Source of the DNA: Rheinheimera lutimaris
Lineage (GTDB): Bacteria; Pseudomonadota; Gammaproteobacteria; Enterobacterales; Alteromonadaceae
Assembly (NCBI RefSeq): GCF_013283795.1
Contig: NZ_JABSOD010000019.1
Location: 1 to 64,000 of the forward strand
Direction: 5' to 3'
DNA length: 64,000 nucleotides
A program made the translations under genes and the position numbers. Within the stretch, counting starts at the first letter, position 1; the number at the start of each line of letters is the position of its first letter. This document shows, in pieces, positions 18,816 through 28,626 of this stretch. Below the pieces are notes generated by a model. It did no database searches and had not been told where the DNA came from. It saw nothing but the letters and a program-made list of their open reading frames with translations.

Positions 18816-19280
18816 TTACAGCTTGGCCAGTAAATTAACCATTTCCAGCGTCGACATGGCGGCTTCGCTGCCCTTGTTACCGGCTTTAGTGCCGGCACGC
18901 TCAATGGCTTGCTCAATGCTGTCTACGGTAAGCACACCAAAGGCTACCGGAATGTCATGTTGCATCATCACCTGAGCAATACCTTTGGTACATTCGCCGG
19001 ATACATATTCAAAATGCGGCGTACCGCCACGGATCACGGCACCCAGCGCAATAATACCATCGTACTTTTTACCGGCTGCAACGCGTTGCACGGCCAGCGG
19101 CAATTCAAAGGCGCCTGGTACACGGATCACGGTAATATCCTGTTCGGCCACATTACCAATACGCTGCAATGTATCTGTCGCGCCGCTTAATAAGCTCTCA
19201 ACAATAAAGCTGTTAAAGCGTGCTACTACTATTGCAAACTTCTTACCCTTGGCAGAAAACCCTGCTTCAATTACCTGCAT
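18816..19280 (-). CDS. ribH: 6,7-dimethyl-8-ribityllumazine synthase
   Basis: 154 residues. It condenses the ribityl-pyrimidine with dihydroxybutanone phosphate to lumazine, the penultimate riboflavin step. [39 protein letters not shown] and the catalytic region around [14 protein letters not shown] are all typical. It forms large capsid-like oligomers in the family. Lies 110 bases after ribBX in the operon. Confidence 0.97.
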   Translation of the reverse strand: MQVIEAGFSAKGKKFAIVVARFNSFIVESLLSGATDTLQRIGNVAEQDITVIRVPGAFELPLAVQRVAAGKKYDGIIALGAVIRGGTPHFEYVSGECTKGIAQVMMQHDIPVAFGVLTVDSIEQAIERAGTKAGNKGSEAAMSTLEMVNLLAKL

Positions 19281-19390
19281 AAGTTGCCCTTAAAATCTGA
19301 CCGCTGAAAATTAGCCGTGCATAATAGCACAACACTAGATAAACCGGCATAGACTTTGTTATGCCATGCCGCGCTTTGTTGGCGCAGTGC

Positions 19391-20500
19391 CTACTCGCTA
19401 ACGTAATCCACCACTTCCAGGCCAAAACCGGACAAGGCATGGTATTTTTTCGGCTGACTGAGTAAACGCATTTTTTTAACGCCTAAACTGGCCAGAATTT
19501 GCGAGCCAACGCCGACATTACGTGAAGTACCTTTCCATGGTGTGCTGCGCGGCTTCTCGCCTTTATCTTCGGCTTCAAACGCCTGCACAGTACGAATAAG
19601 CTCTTCGGTCGACTCATGCTTACCCAGCAATACCAACACCCCACCATCACGGGCAATACGCTCCATAGCGGTATGTAACGGAAAACTGCGGTTAGCGGCC
19701 CGGTCGGCCATCAGCAGGTCACTGAAAGTGTCATGTAAATGCACCCGCACCAATGTCGGCTCATCGGCGCTGATATCGCCTTTAACCAGAGCAAAATGAA
19801 TTTGGTTATCAATGGTGTCTTTAAAGGTGACTAACTTAAACTCGCCAACTTCAGTAGGCAATTGACAACTGGCAACCTGCTCAATGGTGGTTTCATTTAA
19901 GTTACGGTATTCAATTAAATCGGCGATAGTGCCGATCTTAATACCGTGCTTTTTAGCAAATATCTCTAAATCCGGCCGCCGTGCCATGGTACCGTCATCA
20001 TTTAAAATCTCCACTATTACAGCAGCCGGCTCAAGCCCGGCTAAACGCGCCAGATCACAGCCTGCTTCAGTGTGGCCGGCCCGTACCAACACGCCACCGT
20101 CTTGCGCCATCAGCGGGAAAATGTGTCCGGGCTGCACAATATCATCAGGCCTGGCATCACGTGCTACTGCAGCCTTAACGGTGCGGGCGCGGTCGGCAGC
20201 AGAAATACCGGTGGTTACGCCTTCAGCAGCCTCAATCGACACCGTGAAATTGGTGGAAAACGGCGACTTATTTGCATCAACCATCAACGGTAGCGCCAGC
20301 TGTTTACAACGCTGTTTGCTCAATGTTAAGCATATTAAACCGCGGCCATGGGTTGCCATAAAATTAATCGCTTCAGGTGTAACATAGTCTGCCGCCATGA
20401 CCAGATCGCCTTCGTTTTCGCGATCTTCATCATCCATCAGTACGACCATCTTGCCCTGACGAATATCTTCAATAATTTCAGCCGGAGTATTCAGTTGCAT
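19391..20500 (-). CDS. ribBX: RibBX: DHBP synthase fused to a degenerate GTP cyclohydrolase II domain
   Basis: 369 residues. The N-terminal domain (about 1-205) is a complete 3,4-dihydroxy-2-butanone 4-phosphate synthase: [24 protein letters not shown] and [19 protein letters not shown]. The C-terminal half resembles RibA, but the zinc-binding Cys-x10-Cys-x-Cys signature is absent; the region reads [19 protein letters not shown]. It therefore should not make the RibA product. This matches the RibBX variant known from Shewanella and other proteobacteria. A genuine ribA must be elsewhere in the genome. It follows ribE by 12 bases. Confidence 0.93.
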   Translation of the reverse strand: MQLNTPAEIIEDIRQGKMVVLMDDEDRENEGDLVMAADYVTPEAINFMATHGRGLICLTLSKQRCKQLALPLMVDANKSPFSTNFTVSIEAAEGVTTGISAADRARTVKAAVARDARPDDIVQPGHIFPLMAQDGGVLVRAGHTEAGCDLARLAGLEPAAVIVEILNDDGTMARRPDLEIFAKKHGIKIGTIADLIEYRNLNETTIEQVASCQLPTEVGEFKLVTFKDTIDNQIHFALVKGDISADEPTLVRVHLHDTFSDLLMADRAANRSFPLHTAMERIARDGGVLVLLGKHESTEELIRTVQAFEAEDKGEKPRSTPWKGTSRNVGVGSQILASLGVKKMRLLSQPKKYHALSGFGLEVVDYVSE

Positions 20501-20512
20501 AACAAACCTTAT

Positions 20513-21163
20513 TTATAAAAAGCCGCGCTGTGCCAGCAGCGCCATATTGACACCGCCAACTGCGCTGTCGCTGTCTTTGTGCAGTAAACGTTCGAGATAC
20601 CGGGCAATCAAATCCACTTCAAGGTGCACCTTGCTACCGGCTTTAAGTTGCGAAATGGTAGTATAGGCCGCGGTGTGCGGCACTATGGTCAAACGAAATG
20701 CGTCTGCGCTTAACTCATTAACCGTCAGGCTGACGCCGTCTATCGTAACGGAGCCTTTAGCGGCAATATAATGTGCCAGTGTTTTGGGCAACGCCAACCA
20801 GATATGCCAGGCACGGCCACTGGCCTCGATTTTTGTTACGTGGGTAATGCCATCAACATGGCCGCTGACCATATGTCCGCCCATCCTTGTAGTAGGCAAC
20901 AGTGCTTTTTCCAGATTAATTACCTGTCCGGTCTGATATTGACCAAACAGCGTATGCGCCAGCGTTTCAGATGACACATCAGCAGTAAAACTCTGCTTGG
21001 CTAACGCCGTTACCGTTAAGCACACACCATTAGACGCTATGCTGTCACCAAGCTTAACATCGCTGAAATCCAGGCTGTCGCTGTAAATGGTTACACTGAT
21101 ATCCGCATCGCGCCGCTTTACAGCACTCAGCTTACCTGTGGCTTCAATAATACCTGTAAACAT
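20513..21163 (-). CDS. ribE: Riboflavin synthase, alpha subunit
   Basis: 216 residues made of two tandem lumazine-binding barrels: MFTGIIEATG at the start and GHMVSGHVDGI at the opening of the second half. It dismutates two lumazines to riboflavin. SNGVCLTV and SVTIDGVSLTVN are the paired repeat motifs. Lies between ribD and ribBX. (Some naming schemes use ribC for this gene.). Confidence 0.97.
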   Translation of the reverse strand: MFTGIIEATGKLSAVKRRDADISVTIYSDSLDFSDVKLGDSIASNGVCLTVTALAKQSFTADVSSETLAHTLFGQYQTGQVINLEKALLPTTRMGGHMVSGHVDGITHVTKIEASGRAWHIWLALPKTLAHYIAAKGSVTIDGVSLTVNELSADAFRLTIVPHTAAYTTISQLKAGSKVHLEVDLIARYLERLLHKDSDSAVGGVNMALLAQRGFL

Positions 21164-21187
21164 ACGTTATCCTGTTTAGCCGTTCAT

Positions 21188-22306
21188 TCAGGTAAGCAAG
21201 GCGGTAAGACGTAAATCCTGCCCCACCATCCGCACATCTGTCCAGCTGAGCTGCGGCACTGCGGCCAAAGCGCTAAACTGTGGCAATACAGCCAAAGGCT
21301 GCGCCGTATTACCGAGTAATTTGGGTGCGATATACACTATCAGCTCATCAACCAATTGTAATTGCAGCAAGGTACCGGCCAGGGTAGCGCCGGCTTCTAC
21401 CCACAATGTATTAATATTTTCCCGTACCGCCAGATGTTCCAGCAACACCGGTAAATCAAATTGGGCATTGTTATCCAGCGGACAATGAATTTGTCTGGCG
21501 ATATTGGGCAACTGGCGGCTGTTTTCAAGCTTGCTGACACATAACAACACTTCACCGCCGTCATCAAATATCGCCATTTTGCCATCCAAAGTACCATTGC
21601 GGTCGAGGATTACCCGTTTGGGTTGGCGCAGCACGCCGTTTTCAAGCGTCGTAACGTTACGCAATAATTGCTCTGCGCGCAGGTTTAACCGCGCATTGTC
21701 AGCCATAACCGTGGTGGCAGTAGATAACACAGCGCAGCTTTGCGCGCGGTAATGCTGAACATCGGCCCGCGCGGCATCGCCGGTTAGCCATTTACTGTCG
21801 CCGTTGGCCAGCGCAGTGCGTCCGTCCAGACTGGCAGCCAGTTTTAATTGTACATACGGGCGCTGACGTTCCATCCGGCTCAAAAAGCCCGGGTTTACTG
21901 CCCTCGCCTGAGTTTCCAGCAAGCCAATCTCTACCGTAATACCGGCAGCGCGTAACATGGCCACGCCACGCCCGGCTACCTGCGGATTGGGATCTTGCAT
22001 CGCCACCACAACACGGGCGACACCGGCAGCAATAAGCGCTTCGGCACAAGGTGGCGTGCGGCCAAAGTGGCTGCACGGCTCCAGGGTAACATAACAGGTG
22101 GCGCCTTTGGCCGCCGTGCCAGCCTCGCGCAGCGCAAACACTTCAGCATGCGGCCCGCCGGCTTGTTTATGATAGCCGCAACCAATCACCGCGCCATCTT
22201 TAACCAGCACAGCACCAACATTCGGATTCGGGCTGGTGGTATAACGGCCAAGCTCAGCCTGCCGGATAGCTTGTGCCATAAAGGCCGTATCTGCAGCACT
22301 GAACAT
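21188..22306 (-). CDS. ribD: Bifunctional riboflavin deaminase/reductase RibD
   Basis: 372 residues. The deaminase domain (about 1-145) has the zinc motifs GPHAEVFAL and PCSHFGRTPPCAEAL. The reductase domain (about 150-370) has KLAASLDGRTAL, GDSKWLTG and a late LWVEAGATLAG. Catalyses the second and third steps of riboflavin synthesis. Its first base overlaps the last base of nrdR, so it is translationally coupled. Confidence 0.97.
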   Translation of the reverse strand: MFSAADTAFMAQAIRQAELGRYTTSPNPNVGAVLVKDGAVIGCGYHKQAGGPHAEVFALREAGTAAKGATCYVTLEPCSHFGRTPPCAEALIAAGVARVVVAMQDPNPQVAGRGVAMLRAAGITVEIGLLETQARAVNPGFLSRMERQRPYVQLKLAASLDGRTALANGDSKWLTGDAARADVQHYRAQSCAVLSTATTVMADNARLNLRAEQLLRNVTTLENGVLRQPKRVILDRNGTLDGKMAIFDDGGEVLLCVSKLENSRQLPNIARQIHCPLDNNAQFDLPVLLEHLAVRENINTLWVEAGATLAGTLLQLQLVDELIVYIAPKLLGNTAQPLAVLPQFSALAAVPQLSWTDVRMVGQDLRLTALLT

Positions 22307-22761
22307 CAGGCTTTTTCCCCTAAACGGGCAATTTCTTCGCCAAATTCGCGGATATCTTTAAATGAGCGATACACCGAAGCAAAGCGCACATAAGCGACTT
22401 TATCCACTTTAACCAGCTCATCCATAATCAGATTACCCAGTAACTGACTGCCGACTTCACGTTCACCGGTAGCACGCAACTGCGATTTAATTTTATTGAT
22501 CAGCTGTTCAATTTGTTCGGTTGATACCGGCCGCTTTTCCAGAGAACGTAACAAACCACTGCGTAATTTGTCTTCATTAAACGGCTCGCGCGAGCCATCA
22601 CGTTTAATAATACGCGGCATCACCAGCTCGGCTGATTCAAAGGTAGTAAAACGTTCATGGCAGGCCAGACATTCGCGACGACGGCGCACCTGATGGCCAT
22701 CGGCCACCAATCGGGAGTCGATTACTTTGGTATCATCAGCATTACAAAACGGACAGTACAT
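22306..22761 (-). CDS. nrdR: Transcriptional repressor NrdR
   Basis: 151 residues. N-terminal zinc ribbon (MYCPFC...CLACHERF) followed by an ATP-cone domain starting at [16 protein letters not shown]. It represses ribonucleotide reductase genes when dATP/ATP is bound. No nrd genes lie in the window; its place in front of ribD is the conserved gammaproteobacterial arrangement. It is the head gene of the rib operon. Confidence 0.97.
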   Translation of the reverse strand: MYCPFCNADDTKVIDSRLVADGHQVRRRRECLACHERFTTFESAELVMPRIIKRDGSREPFNEDKLRSGLLRSLEKRPVSTEQIEQLINKIKSQLRATGEREVGSQLLGNLIMDELVKVDKVAYVRFASVYRSFKDIREFGEEIARLGEKA

Positions 22762-22812
22762 AATAAAAATCCTGCTAAACCGTCAAAAAGCGCGATAAAG
22801 AAAAGGCCGGAT

Positions 22813-22838
22813 AAAGAAATGGCCGCAATAGCGGCCAT
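22813..22838 (-). terminator. glyA: Terminator of glyA
   Basis: On the minus strand ATGGCCGC-TATT-GCGGCCAT is followed by TTCTTT. It stands between the glyA stop and nrdR. The T-tract is imperfect, so some readthrough into nrdR is possible. Confidence 0.75.
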
Positions 22839-22857
22839 CATAGCACTTAATCAGTAC

Positions 22858-24111
22858 TTAGGCATAAACAGGGAAACGGCCACACAGCTCAGATACCTGG
22901 CTACGTACTTTATCGATTACAGCGGCATCGCCACGGCTGTCCAACACATCGCAAATGAAGTTTGCCACGGTGCGGGCTTCTGCCTCGTTAAAGCCACGAC
23001 GGGTAATTGCCGGCGTACCAATGCGCAAGCCTGAGGTAACAAAAGGTGAACGCGGATCATTTGGTACCGAGTTTTTATTCACGGTAATGTGCGCCTGGCC
23101 TAACCACGCATCCGCCTCTTTACCGGTGATATCTTTATCGATTAAATCCATCAGGAACAGGTGGTTTTGCGTGCCACCGGACACAATCTTATAACCACGC
23201 GCTATCATCGCATCGCACATCGCAACGGCGTTTTTCAGCACTTGTTGCTGGTAGGTTTTAAATTCCGGTTGCAGCGCTTCTTTGAAGGCCACAGCCTTAG
23301 CGGCAATAACATGCATTAACGGGCCGCCCTGGCCACCAGGGAATACCGCAGAATTCAGCTTTTTCTCAATCTCTTCGTTTTTACGCGCCAAAATTAAACC
23401 ACCACGCGGACCTGCCAGCGTTTTGTGGGTCGTAGTAGTTACCACATCCGCCACCGCTACCGGGTTAGGGTACAGGCCTGCCGCAACTAAACCGGCAACG
23501 TGGGCCATATCCACCATCAGATAGGCGCCGACTTTATCGGCGATATCACGAAAGCGCTGCCAATCAACAATACCTGAATAGGCAGAGAAACCGGCGATAA
23601 TCAGCTTTGGTTTATGCTCCAGCGCCAGTGCTTCCGCCTGATCATAATCAATTACGCCCGTTTCAGGGTGCAGGCCATATTGCACTGCGTTATACAGTTT
23701 GCCGGATGAGCTGACATGGGCACCGTGCGTTAAGTGGCCACCGTGTGCCAGGCTCATACCTAAAATAGTGTCACCGGCGTTTAACAGCGCCAGAAATACT
23801 GCCGAGTTGGCTTGCGAACCCGAGTGCGGCTGCACGTTGGCATAATCGGCACCAAACAGCTCTTTAGCACGGGCGATGGCTAAATCTTCTGCAACATCAA
23901 CATATTCACAACCGCCGTAATAACGTTTGTGCGGATAACCTTCGGCATATTTATTGGTCAGTTGAGAGCCTTGTGCCTGCAGTACGCGTGGGCTGGCGTA
24001 GTTTTCTGACGCGATAAGCTCAATATGTGCTTCCTGACGGTCAGTTTCATTTGTTATGGCTTGCCATAATTGCGGATCAAAATCGGCAATATTCATATCA
24101 CGCTTTAACAT
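22858..24111 (-). CDS. glyA: Serine hydroxymethyltransferase
   Basis: 417 residues. PLP enzyme converting serine and tetrahydrofolate to glycine and methylene-THF. [14 protein letters not shown], the YYGGCEYVD block and the PLP-lysine motif [14 protein letters not shown] are intact. [12 protein letters not shown] matches the usual family N-terminus; AGGAGAG lies just upstream of the ATG. It is a single-gene unit with its own terminator. Confidence 0.98.
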   Translation of the reverse strand: MLKRDMNIADFDPQLWQAITNETDRQEAHIELIASENYASPRVLQAQGSQLTNKYAEGYPHKRYYGGCEYVDVAEDLAIARAKELFGADYANVQPHSGSQANSAVFLALLNAGDTILGMSLAHGGHLTHGAHVSSSGKLYNAVQYGLHPETGVIDYDQAEALALEHKPKLIIAGFSAYSGIVDWQRFRDIADKVGAYLMVDMAHVAGLVAAGLYPNPVAVADVVTTTTHKTLAGPRGGLILARKNEEIEKKLNSAVFPGGQGGPLMHVIAAKAVAFKEALQPEFKTYQQQVLKNAVAMCDAMIARGYKIVSGGTQNHLFLMDLIDKDITGKEADAWLGQAHITVNKNSVPNDPRSPFVTSGLRIGTPAITRRGFNEAEARTVANFICDVLDSRGDAAVIDKVRSQVSELCGRFPVYA

Positions 24112-24353
24112 GCTCTCTCCTGGCGCGGCTTACACGCTTAGTCTTAATAAAGTCGGGTGTTACAAAAACAGTTTCTGATAAAAATGCAGCACAGCAAAAC
24201 AGGCTGATAAAATTGGCCGCTATTCTACCGCTAAATCCACATTTATGCACTTAGAATTTAGCCATCTAAACGTCTGAATATAAAATACCCTTGCAGCACT
24301 TGTCGCCGCAGCGTGACGCAGACTTTACAACCGGTCTGACACCGCCTAATATA

Positions 24354-24369
24354 CTGTATATATAAACAG
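24354..24369 (+). promoter_or_regulatory. LexA (SOS) box upstream of dinB
   Basis: CTGTATATATAAACAG fits the CTG-N10-CAG LexA consensus with an A/T-rich centre. It ends 13 bases before the dinB ATG and overlaps a TAATAT -10-like element, so LexA would block transcription directly. Basis: sequence match plus known control of dinB in gammaproteobacteria. Confidence 0.9.
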
Positions 24370-24382
24370 CCAGGGCAACCCC

Positions 24383-25447
24383 ATGCGCAAAATAATACAT
24401 ATTGATATGGATTGCTTTTTTGCCGCCGTGGAAATGCGTGATAACCCCGCACTAAAACATCTGCCTTTGGCTATTGGCGGCTCCAGACAAAGTCGTGGCG
24501 TGATATCCACCTGTAACTACCCAGCCCGCGCCTATGGTGTGCGCTCTGCCATGCCAACCGGACAAGCATTAAAGCTCTGTCCGCAACTGACTTTACTTAG
24601 TGGCAATATGGATAAGTACGTTGCAGCAAGCCGGCAAATTCGCGCCATATTTGCCCGTTATACCGACCAGATAGAGCCTTTATCGTTAGATGAAGCCTAT
24701 TTGGATGTGACAGACTGCAACTTATTTCAGGGCAGCGCCACCCGCATTGCCGAAGATATCCGCCGCTGTATTTATACTGAAACCGGCCTAACAGCCTCAG
24801 CAGGTGTGGCACCGAATAAGTTTCTCGCCAAAATTGCCAGCGACGAGAATAAACCCGACGGTTTATTTGTATTAACGCCGGATAAAGTCAGCGAATTTGT
24901 CAAAACATTACCGCTGAAGCGCATACCGGGCGTTGGCAGTAAAACGGCAGAACGCCTGAGCCTGCTGGGACTGCATCATTGCGCTGATATCGTCACGGCA
25001 CCCTTACCGCTATTGGTAAAGCATTTTGGCGGCCTTGCCGACAGCCTGTTAAAGCGCAGTAACGGCATTGATGAGCGGCCGGTATGCAGCAACGAGCAAC
25101 GTAAATCACTCGGTGTGGAGCGCACCCTGGAGCAGGATCTGCTGCAATATAACGACTGTGTAGAGGCATTAAGCCAGCTGTTACCGCAATTACAGCGGCG
25201 GCTGGATAACTACAGCAATACTGCCGCAGGGCGTATGACGCCGATTCAAAAAGTCGGCATTAAACTAAAGTTCAGCGACTTTCGCCAAACCACAGTGGAA
25301 AAACAGGGCCAACCGCTGCAACTGGACAAACTGCTGCCGCTATTGGATGAAGCCTGGCAACGTCGCCAGCAACAGGGAGTAAGATTAATTGGTTTGCAAA
25401 TAGGCTTTAAAACGGCGGCGTTACAACAATTGCCGCTGCCATTTTAA
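24383..25447 (+). CDS. dinB: DNA polymerase IV
   Basis: 354 residues. Y-family translesion polymerase. IHIDMDCFFAAVE carries the first catalytic Asp and steric-gate region; SLDEAYLDVT carries the other acidic pair. A helix-hairpin-helix (RIPGVGSKTAERL) and little-finger domain follow. The C-terminal QLPLPF is a probable beta-clamp-binding peptide. Directly downstream of a LexA box, so it should be SOS-induced. Confidence 0.97.
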   Translation: MRKIIHIDMDCFFAAVEMRDNPALKHLPLAIGGSRQSRGVISTCNYPARAYGVRSAMPTGQALKLCPQLTLLSGNMDKYVAASRQIRAIFARYTDQIEPLSLDEAYLDVTDCNLFQGSATRIAEDIRRCIYTETGLTASAGVAPNKFLAKIASDENKPDGLFVLTPDKVSEFVKTLPLKRIPGVGSKTAERLSLLGLHHCADIVTAPLPLLVKHFGGLADSLLKRSNGIDERPVCSNEQRKSLGVERTLEQDLLQYNDCVEALSQLLPQLQRRLDNYSNTAAGRMTPIQKVGIKLKFSDFRQTTVEKQGQPLQLDKLLPLLDEAWQRRQQQGVRLIGLQIGFKTAALQQLPLPF

Positions 25448-25572
25448 CTTATGCCATGGCTGAAACTGCAACCGAACTGTAGGTATGCTGGGGCTGCGCA
25501 ACAGCTGTTTTTATCTGTACTATATGGGTAGCAAGATGGTGTGTTGGCGAATTAGCGGGTTGCAGATAACAG

Positions 25573-25594
25573 AAAACCGGCTGTTGCCGGTTTT
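25573..25594 (-). terminator. Terminator of the cold-shock gene
   Basis: AAAACCGGC-loop-GCCGGTTTT, 9 bp with a 4-base loop, then TCTGTT on the minus strand. It is located 18 bases after the csp stop. The symmetrical A/T flanks may also stop dinB transcripts from the other side. Confidence 0.85.
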
Positions 25595-25612
25595 ATGCAA
25601 GCCTGGCCGGAA

Positions 25613-25825
25613 TTATCCGATAACAGTTACGTTCTCAGCTTGTGGGCCTTTTTGGCCTTCAGTTACTTCAAAAGTAACTTTCTGACCTTCAACTAAAGTT
25701 TTACGACCGGTACCGTTGATAGCACGGAAGTGAACAAACACATCCTTACCACCATCACGCTCCAGGAAACCGTAACCTTTCTCTTCGTTGAACCACTTAA
25801 CTGAACCGGAAATTAACTGTGACAT
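25613..25825 (-). CDS. Cold-shock protein, CspA family
   Basis: 70 residues: one cold-shock domain with RNP1 (KGYGFLER) and RNP2 (VFVHF). It binds single-stranded RNA and DNA and acts as an RNA chaperone. The sequence [14 protein letters not shown] with GPQAENVTV near the end is closest to the CspE/CspC type. Whether it is cold-induced cannot be read from the protein. A leader of up to about 270 bases with strong inverted repeats precedes it. Confidence 0.95.
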   Translation of the reverse strand: MSQLISGSVKWFNEEKGYGFLERDGGKDVFVHFRAINGTGRKTLVEGQKVTFEVTEGQKGPQAENVTVIG

Positions 25826-25962
25826 AACACTCTCTTACTTTAACTAAATTTGCCAGCTCGCTGGCGACTTAAATAGTAGCGGCCATTACCGCCGGCCAGT
25901 ACATATTTTCGCCCTCATTATCAGTGAAGCCAAATAAGGGGTCAATAACCTTGCCTGCTGCA

Positions 25963-26035
25963 CAGAAAATATTTTCTGCTCCGGCCGCACCAGCAACGTG
26001 TGCCACGTTACTGATAACCCTGTTGTTGTCAGTAA
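25963..26035 (-). promoter_or_regulatory. Structured leader / upstream region of the cold-shock gene
   Basis: Within the 270 bases between the csp ATG and the helicase stop there are three inverted repeats. One is the perfect 16-bp palindrome CAGAAAATATTTTCTG (25963-25978). The second is AACGTG-TGC-CACGTT (25995-26009). The third has TTACTGA / TCAGTAA arms (26008-26014 and 26029-26035). The last two share bases, so they could be alternative folds. Long structured leaders are a known feature of cold-shock genes; function here is inferred. Confidence 0.5.
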
Positions 26036-26095
26036 AGCAACAGCAACAAATTTAGTGTAGCAGCAATACTGCCGAAAAAATAACCAGCCTGGAAT

Positions 26096-27421
26096 TTATT
26101 TTTGCTTACGCCTTACCGGTGCTAAACCATCGTCGCCACCTTCGAAAAACTGCGGTTTATTTTTTGCCACTGCTTTAACCGGTTTTGCTTTAGCCTTGCC
26201 CTGCACCGCTTTTTTGCCCGCCACTGCCTTGGCAACGGCTTTTGCGACTTTAGGCTTACCATCAAATTTCGCCGCTAAGCCATCAACCACACTAAAACCG
26301 GTAGGTTGGCGTAAAAAAGCTTCAATCCGCTCCAGTGCGGCAATATCTTTTGGCCCAACTAGCGAAATAGCCTGACCTTTAGCACCGGCGCGACCGGTCC
26401 GACCGATACGATGCACATACTCTTCTGCATGCTTGGGTAAATCGAAGTTAATAACGTGCGATACCTGCAGTAAGTCCAGCCCGCGCGAGGCCAGGTCTGT
26501 AGTCACCAGCACCTGATGTTTGCCGGTAGCAAAAGCCTGCATTACCGCATTGCGGCTGCTTTGGCTTAATTTACCGCTTAACCCCACGGCACTGCGACCC
26601 AATTGCTCACACAATAATGCCAATCGCTCAGCATCTTCACGGGTGGCGGTAAAAATAATCAGCTGTTTAATATCACTTTGCTGTAAAAAATGCCGTAACA
26701 GTGCCTCTTTGTGGGTCAGATGATCGGCCAGATAAAACTGCTGACTGATATCCTGATGCTGTTGATGTGAGGCACCTACCGCAACACGGTGCGGGGTTTT
26801 CAACAACGCCAGGGCCAGTTCATCTACTTCAGCGTGATCCAAAGTGGCAGAAAACAGCAACGTCTGACGTAAACGGTGGTCGGCGGCTTTATTGATAACG
26901 GTTAGTTGCGGCATAAAGCCCAAATCCAGCATGCGATCGGCTTCATCAAGGATCAACATTTCCAGGCCATTAATAAATACTGACTTATGCTCCAGATGAT
27001 CAACAAAACGGCCGGGGGTCGCTACGATAATATTCGGCTGGCGTTTCAGCAGCTTTTCCTGATCGTTAAAATTCTCTCCGCCAACAATCAACGCTGACGT
27101 CAGCGGCGTGTTAGACACAAACAGCCGTAGCTGGGCATAAACCTGTTTGGCTAACTCACGTGTCGGCGCCAGAATTAATGCCCTGGCATCACGTTTTGAT
27201 AATGGCCGGCTTTTTAACAGACGCTGCATCATCGGCAGCAAATAGGCCAGCGTTTTACCGGAGCCGGTTTGCGATGACACAATCAGATCACGGCCAACCA
27301 TGACAGCCGGAATAGCTTCATGCTGAATTTCAGTTGGCTTAACAAACCCCAAGTGCTGTACCGAGCGCATCAGGCGCGGGTCGAGCGACAAATCATTAAA
27401 TGGCAAAGTGAACCTCTTCAA
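26096..27421 (-). CDS. DEAD-box ATP-dependent RNA helicase (SrmB-like)
   Basis: 441 residues. It has the Q motif (GFVKPTEIQ), Walker A SSQTGSGKT, PTRELA, DEAD (ILDEADRM), SAT, and motifs V-VI (TDLASRGLD, HRIGRTGRAG). A short Lys/Ala-rich basic C-terminal tail (about 385-441) follows. ADRMLDLGF and the DHLTHKEALL block favour the SrmB branch (ribosome large-subunit assembly) over RhlE, but paralogue assignment needs a tree. It is upstream of the cold-shock gene on the same strand and separated by that gene's leader, so the two are probably separate units. Confidence 0.93.
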   Translation of the reverse strand: MKRFTLPFNDLSLDPRLMRSVQHLGFVKPTEIQHEAIPAVMVGRDLIVSSQTGSGKTLAYLLPMMQRLLKSRPLSKRDARALILAPTRELAKQVYAQLRLFVSNTPLTSALIVGGENFNDQEKLLKRQPNIIVATPGRFVDHLEHKSVFINGLEMLILDEADRMLDLGFMPQLTVINKAADHRLRQTLLFSATLDHAEVDELALALLKTPHRVAVGASHQQHQDISQQFYLADHLTHKEALLRHFLQQSDIKQLIIFTATREDAERLALLCEQLGRSAVGLSGKLSQSSRNAVMQAFATGKHQVLVTTDLASRGLDLLQVSHVINFDLPKHAEEYVHRIGRTGRAGAKGQAISLVGPKDIAALERIEAFLRQPTGFSVVDGLAAKFDGKPKVAKAVAKAVAGKKAVQGKAKAKPVKAVAKNKPQFFEGGDDGLAPVRRKQK

Positions 27422-27552
27422 CCTTAAATTACCGCTATATGATAACCGAAGCTGACAAATTGAGTTAGTTTGATTTCTACAAGCGCATGCTTTGCGCTAC
27501 TATAAGCGCATTAAGCTTAGTGCCTTTTAGTAAGTAATAAACAAGGTTTATC

Positions 27553-28086
27553 ATGAGTAATGCATTAAAAGAACAACTGTTAAAAGCCGGCCTGGCCGAT
27601 GCAAAAAAGTTAAAAGCGGTGAAAAAAGAGAAACATCAACAAAAAGTACAAGCCGGTAAAAAGCAAGCGGTGGTAAACGAAGCCAGTGTATTGGCACAGC
27701 AAAGCCGTGAGCAACAAATTGAACGAGACCGCCGGTTAAACCAGCAAAAACAAGCTGTGTTGCAGCAAAAAGCCATTGCAGCTCAGGTAAAACAGCTGAT
27801 CAGCAACAATACGATAACGGCAAAAGGCGAGGTGGCCTACAACTTTACCGACGGCAAACTGGTAAAACGACTGTATGTAAATAACAAACTGCATGACGAA
27901 CTCAGCCGCGGCTTGCTGGCCATTGCCAAACAAGATGAGCAATACTATTTAGTGCCGGCAGCAGTGGCAGAAAAAATTCAGCAACGCCAAAGCGACAGCA
28001 TTATTGTGCTTAATGTAAAACAGCAACAGGTAGATGAAGACGACCCTTATGCTGACTTTAAGATCCCTGACGATTTAATGTGGTAA
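27553..28086 (+). CDS. DUF2058 (YaiL-like) nucleoid/RNA-associated protein
   Basis: 177 residues. Lys/Gln-rich charged N-terminal half, probably coiled (about 1-85), then a globular C-terminal part with YNFTDGKLVKRLYVNN and ending DDPYADFKIPDDLMW. This matches DUF2058, named after E. coli YaiL. The molecular function is unknown; the basic helical half suggests nucleic acid contact. AAGG precedes the ATG at 6 bases. Confidence 0.88.
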   Translation: MSNALKEQLLKAGLADAKKLKAVKKEKHQQKVQAGKKQAVVNEASVLAQQSREQQIERDRRLNQQKQAVLQQKAIAAQVKQLISNNTITAKGEVAYNFTDGKLVKRLYVNNKLHDELSRGLLAIAKQDEQYYLVPAAVAEKIQQRQSDSIIVLNVKQQQVDEDDPYADFKIPDDLMW

Positions 28087-28119
28087 CTATCCGCTAAGCA
28101 GCCATACAGGGAACCTGAT

Positions 28120-28626
28120 ATGCCAACACAACTGGCGCTGGCCAATATTGCTGAGATGGTGCAATTACAAAGCTGGTTTCAATCCGCAGAGCAACAACAA
28201 AGCTGGGGCGGGGATAATTTTGATTATCCCTGTAACGAGCTGCGCTTTCTTGAATTACTCTGTCGTCCGGCGACGCAAAGTTACAGCTTATCAGATACAG
28301 ACAGTGGTCTATTGTTAGGGTTTGGCCAACTTTGTGACCGTTTTGAGCGCCATCATCTGGCCAGATTAGTGATCCACCCGCAGCACCGCGGCAAAGGCCT
28401 CGCCAGACAGCTGATTTTCGAGCTGATTATTCAGGCTTTAAGCCAACAGCAACGCGATATATCCTTGTATGTGCACCGGCATAATAAGGTTGCTGTGCAA
28501 TGTTACAGCAGCTTAGGGTTTATTCCCGACAGGCCACCGGAGCAGGAAAACCCGCGTTTGTACTTTATGACACTAAGCGCTGCGGACGCGATTAACAGAG
28601 CCAATGACTACCTTGCTCAGAGCTAA
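28120..28626 (+). CDS. GNAT-family N-acetyltransferase
   Basis: 168 residues. Acetyl-CoA-binding motif A is clear: ARLVIHPQHRGKGLARQL. A motif B-like VHRHNKVAVQCYSSLGF follows. The substrate is unknown; it could acetylate a small amine or a protein N-terminus. A good CAGGGA ribosome site sits before the ATG. It is 33 bases after the DUF2058 gene and probably cotranscribed, and it meets the methyltransferase gene tail to tail with a 4-base overlap. Confidence 0.87.
   Translation: MPTQLALANIAEMVQLQSWFQSAEQQQSWGGDNFDYPCNELRFLELLCRPATQSYSLSDTDSGLLLGFGQLCDRFERHHLARLVIHPQHRGKGLARQLIFELIIQALSQQQRDISLYVHRHNKVAVQCYSSLGFIPDRPPEQENPRLYFMTLSAADAINRANDYLAQS

Noticed and set aside
25872-26003. 44-codon open frame (GTG start) on the minus strand in the csp leader
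   Set aside because: No ribosome site or recognised protein, non-ATG start, and it overlaps strong inverted repeats. It is kept only as a note in the leader finding.
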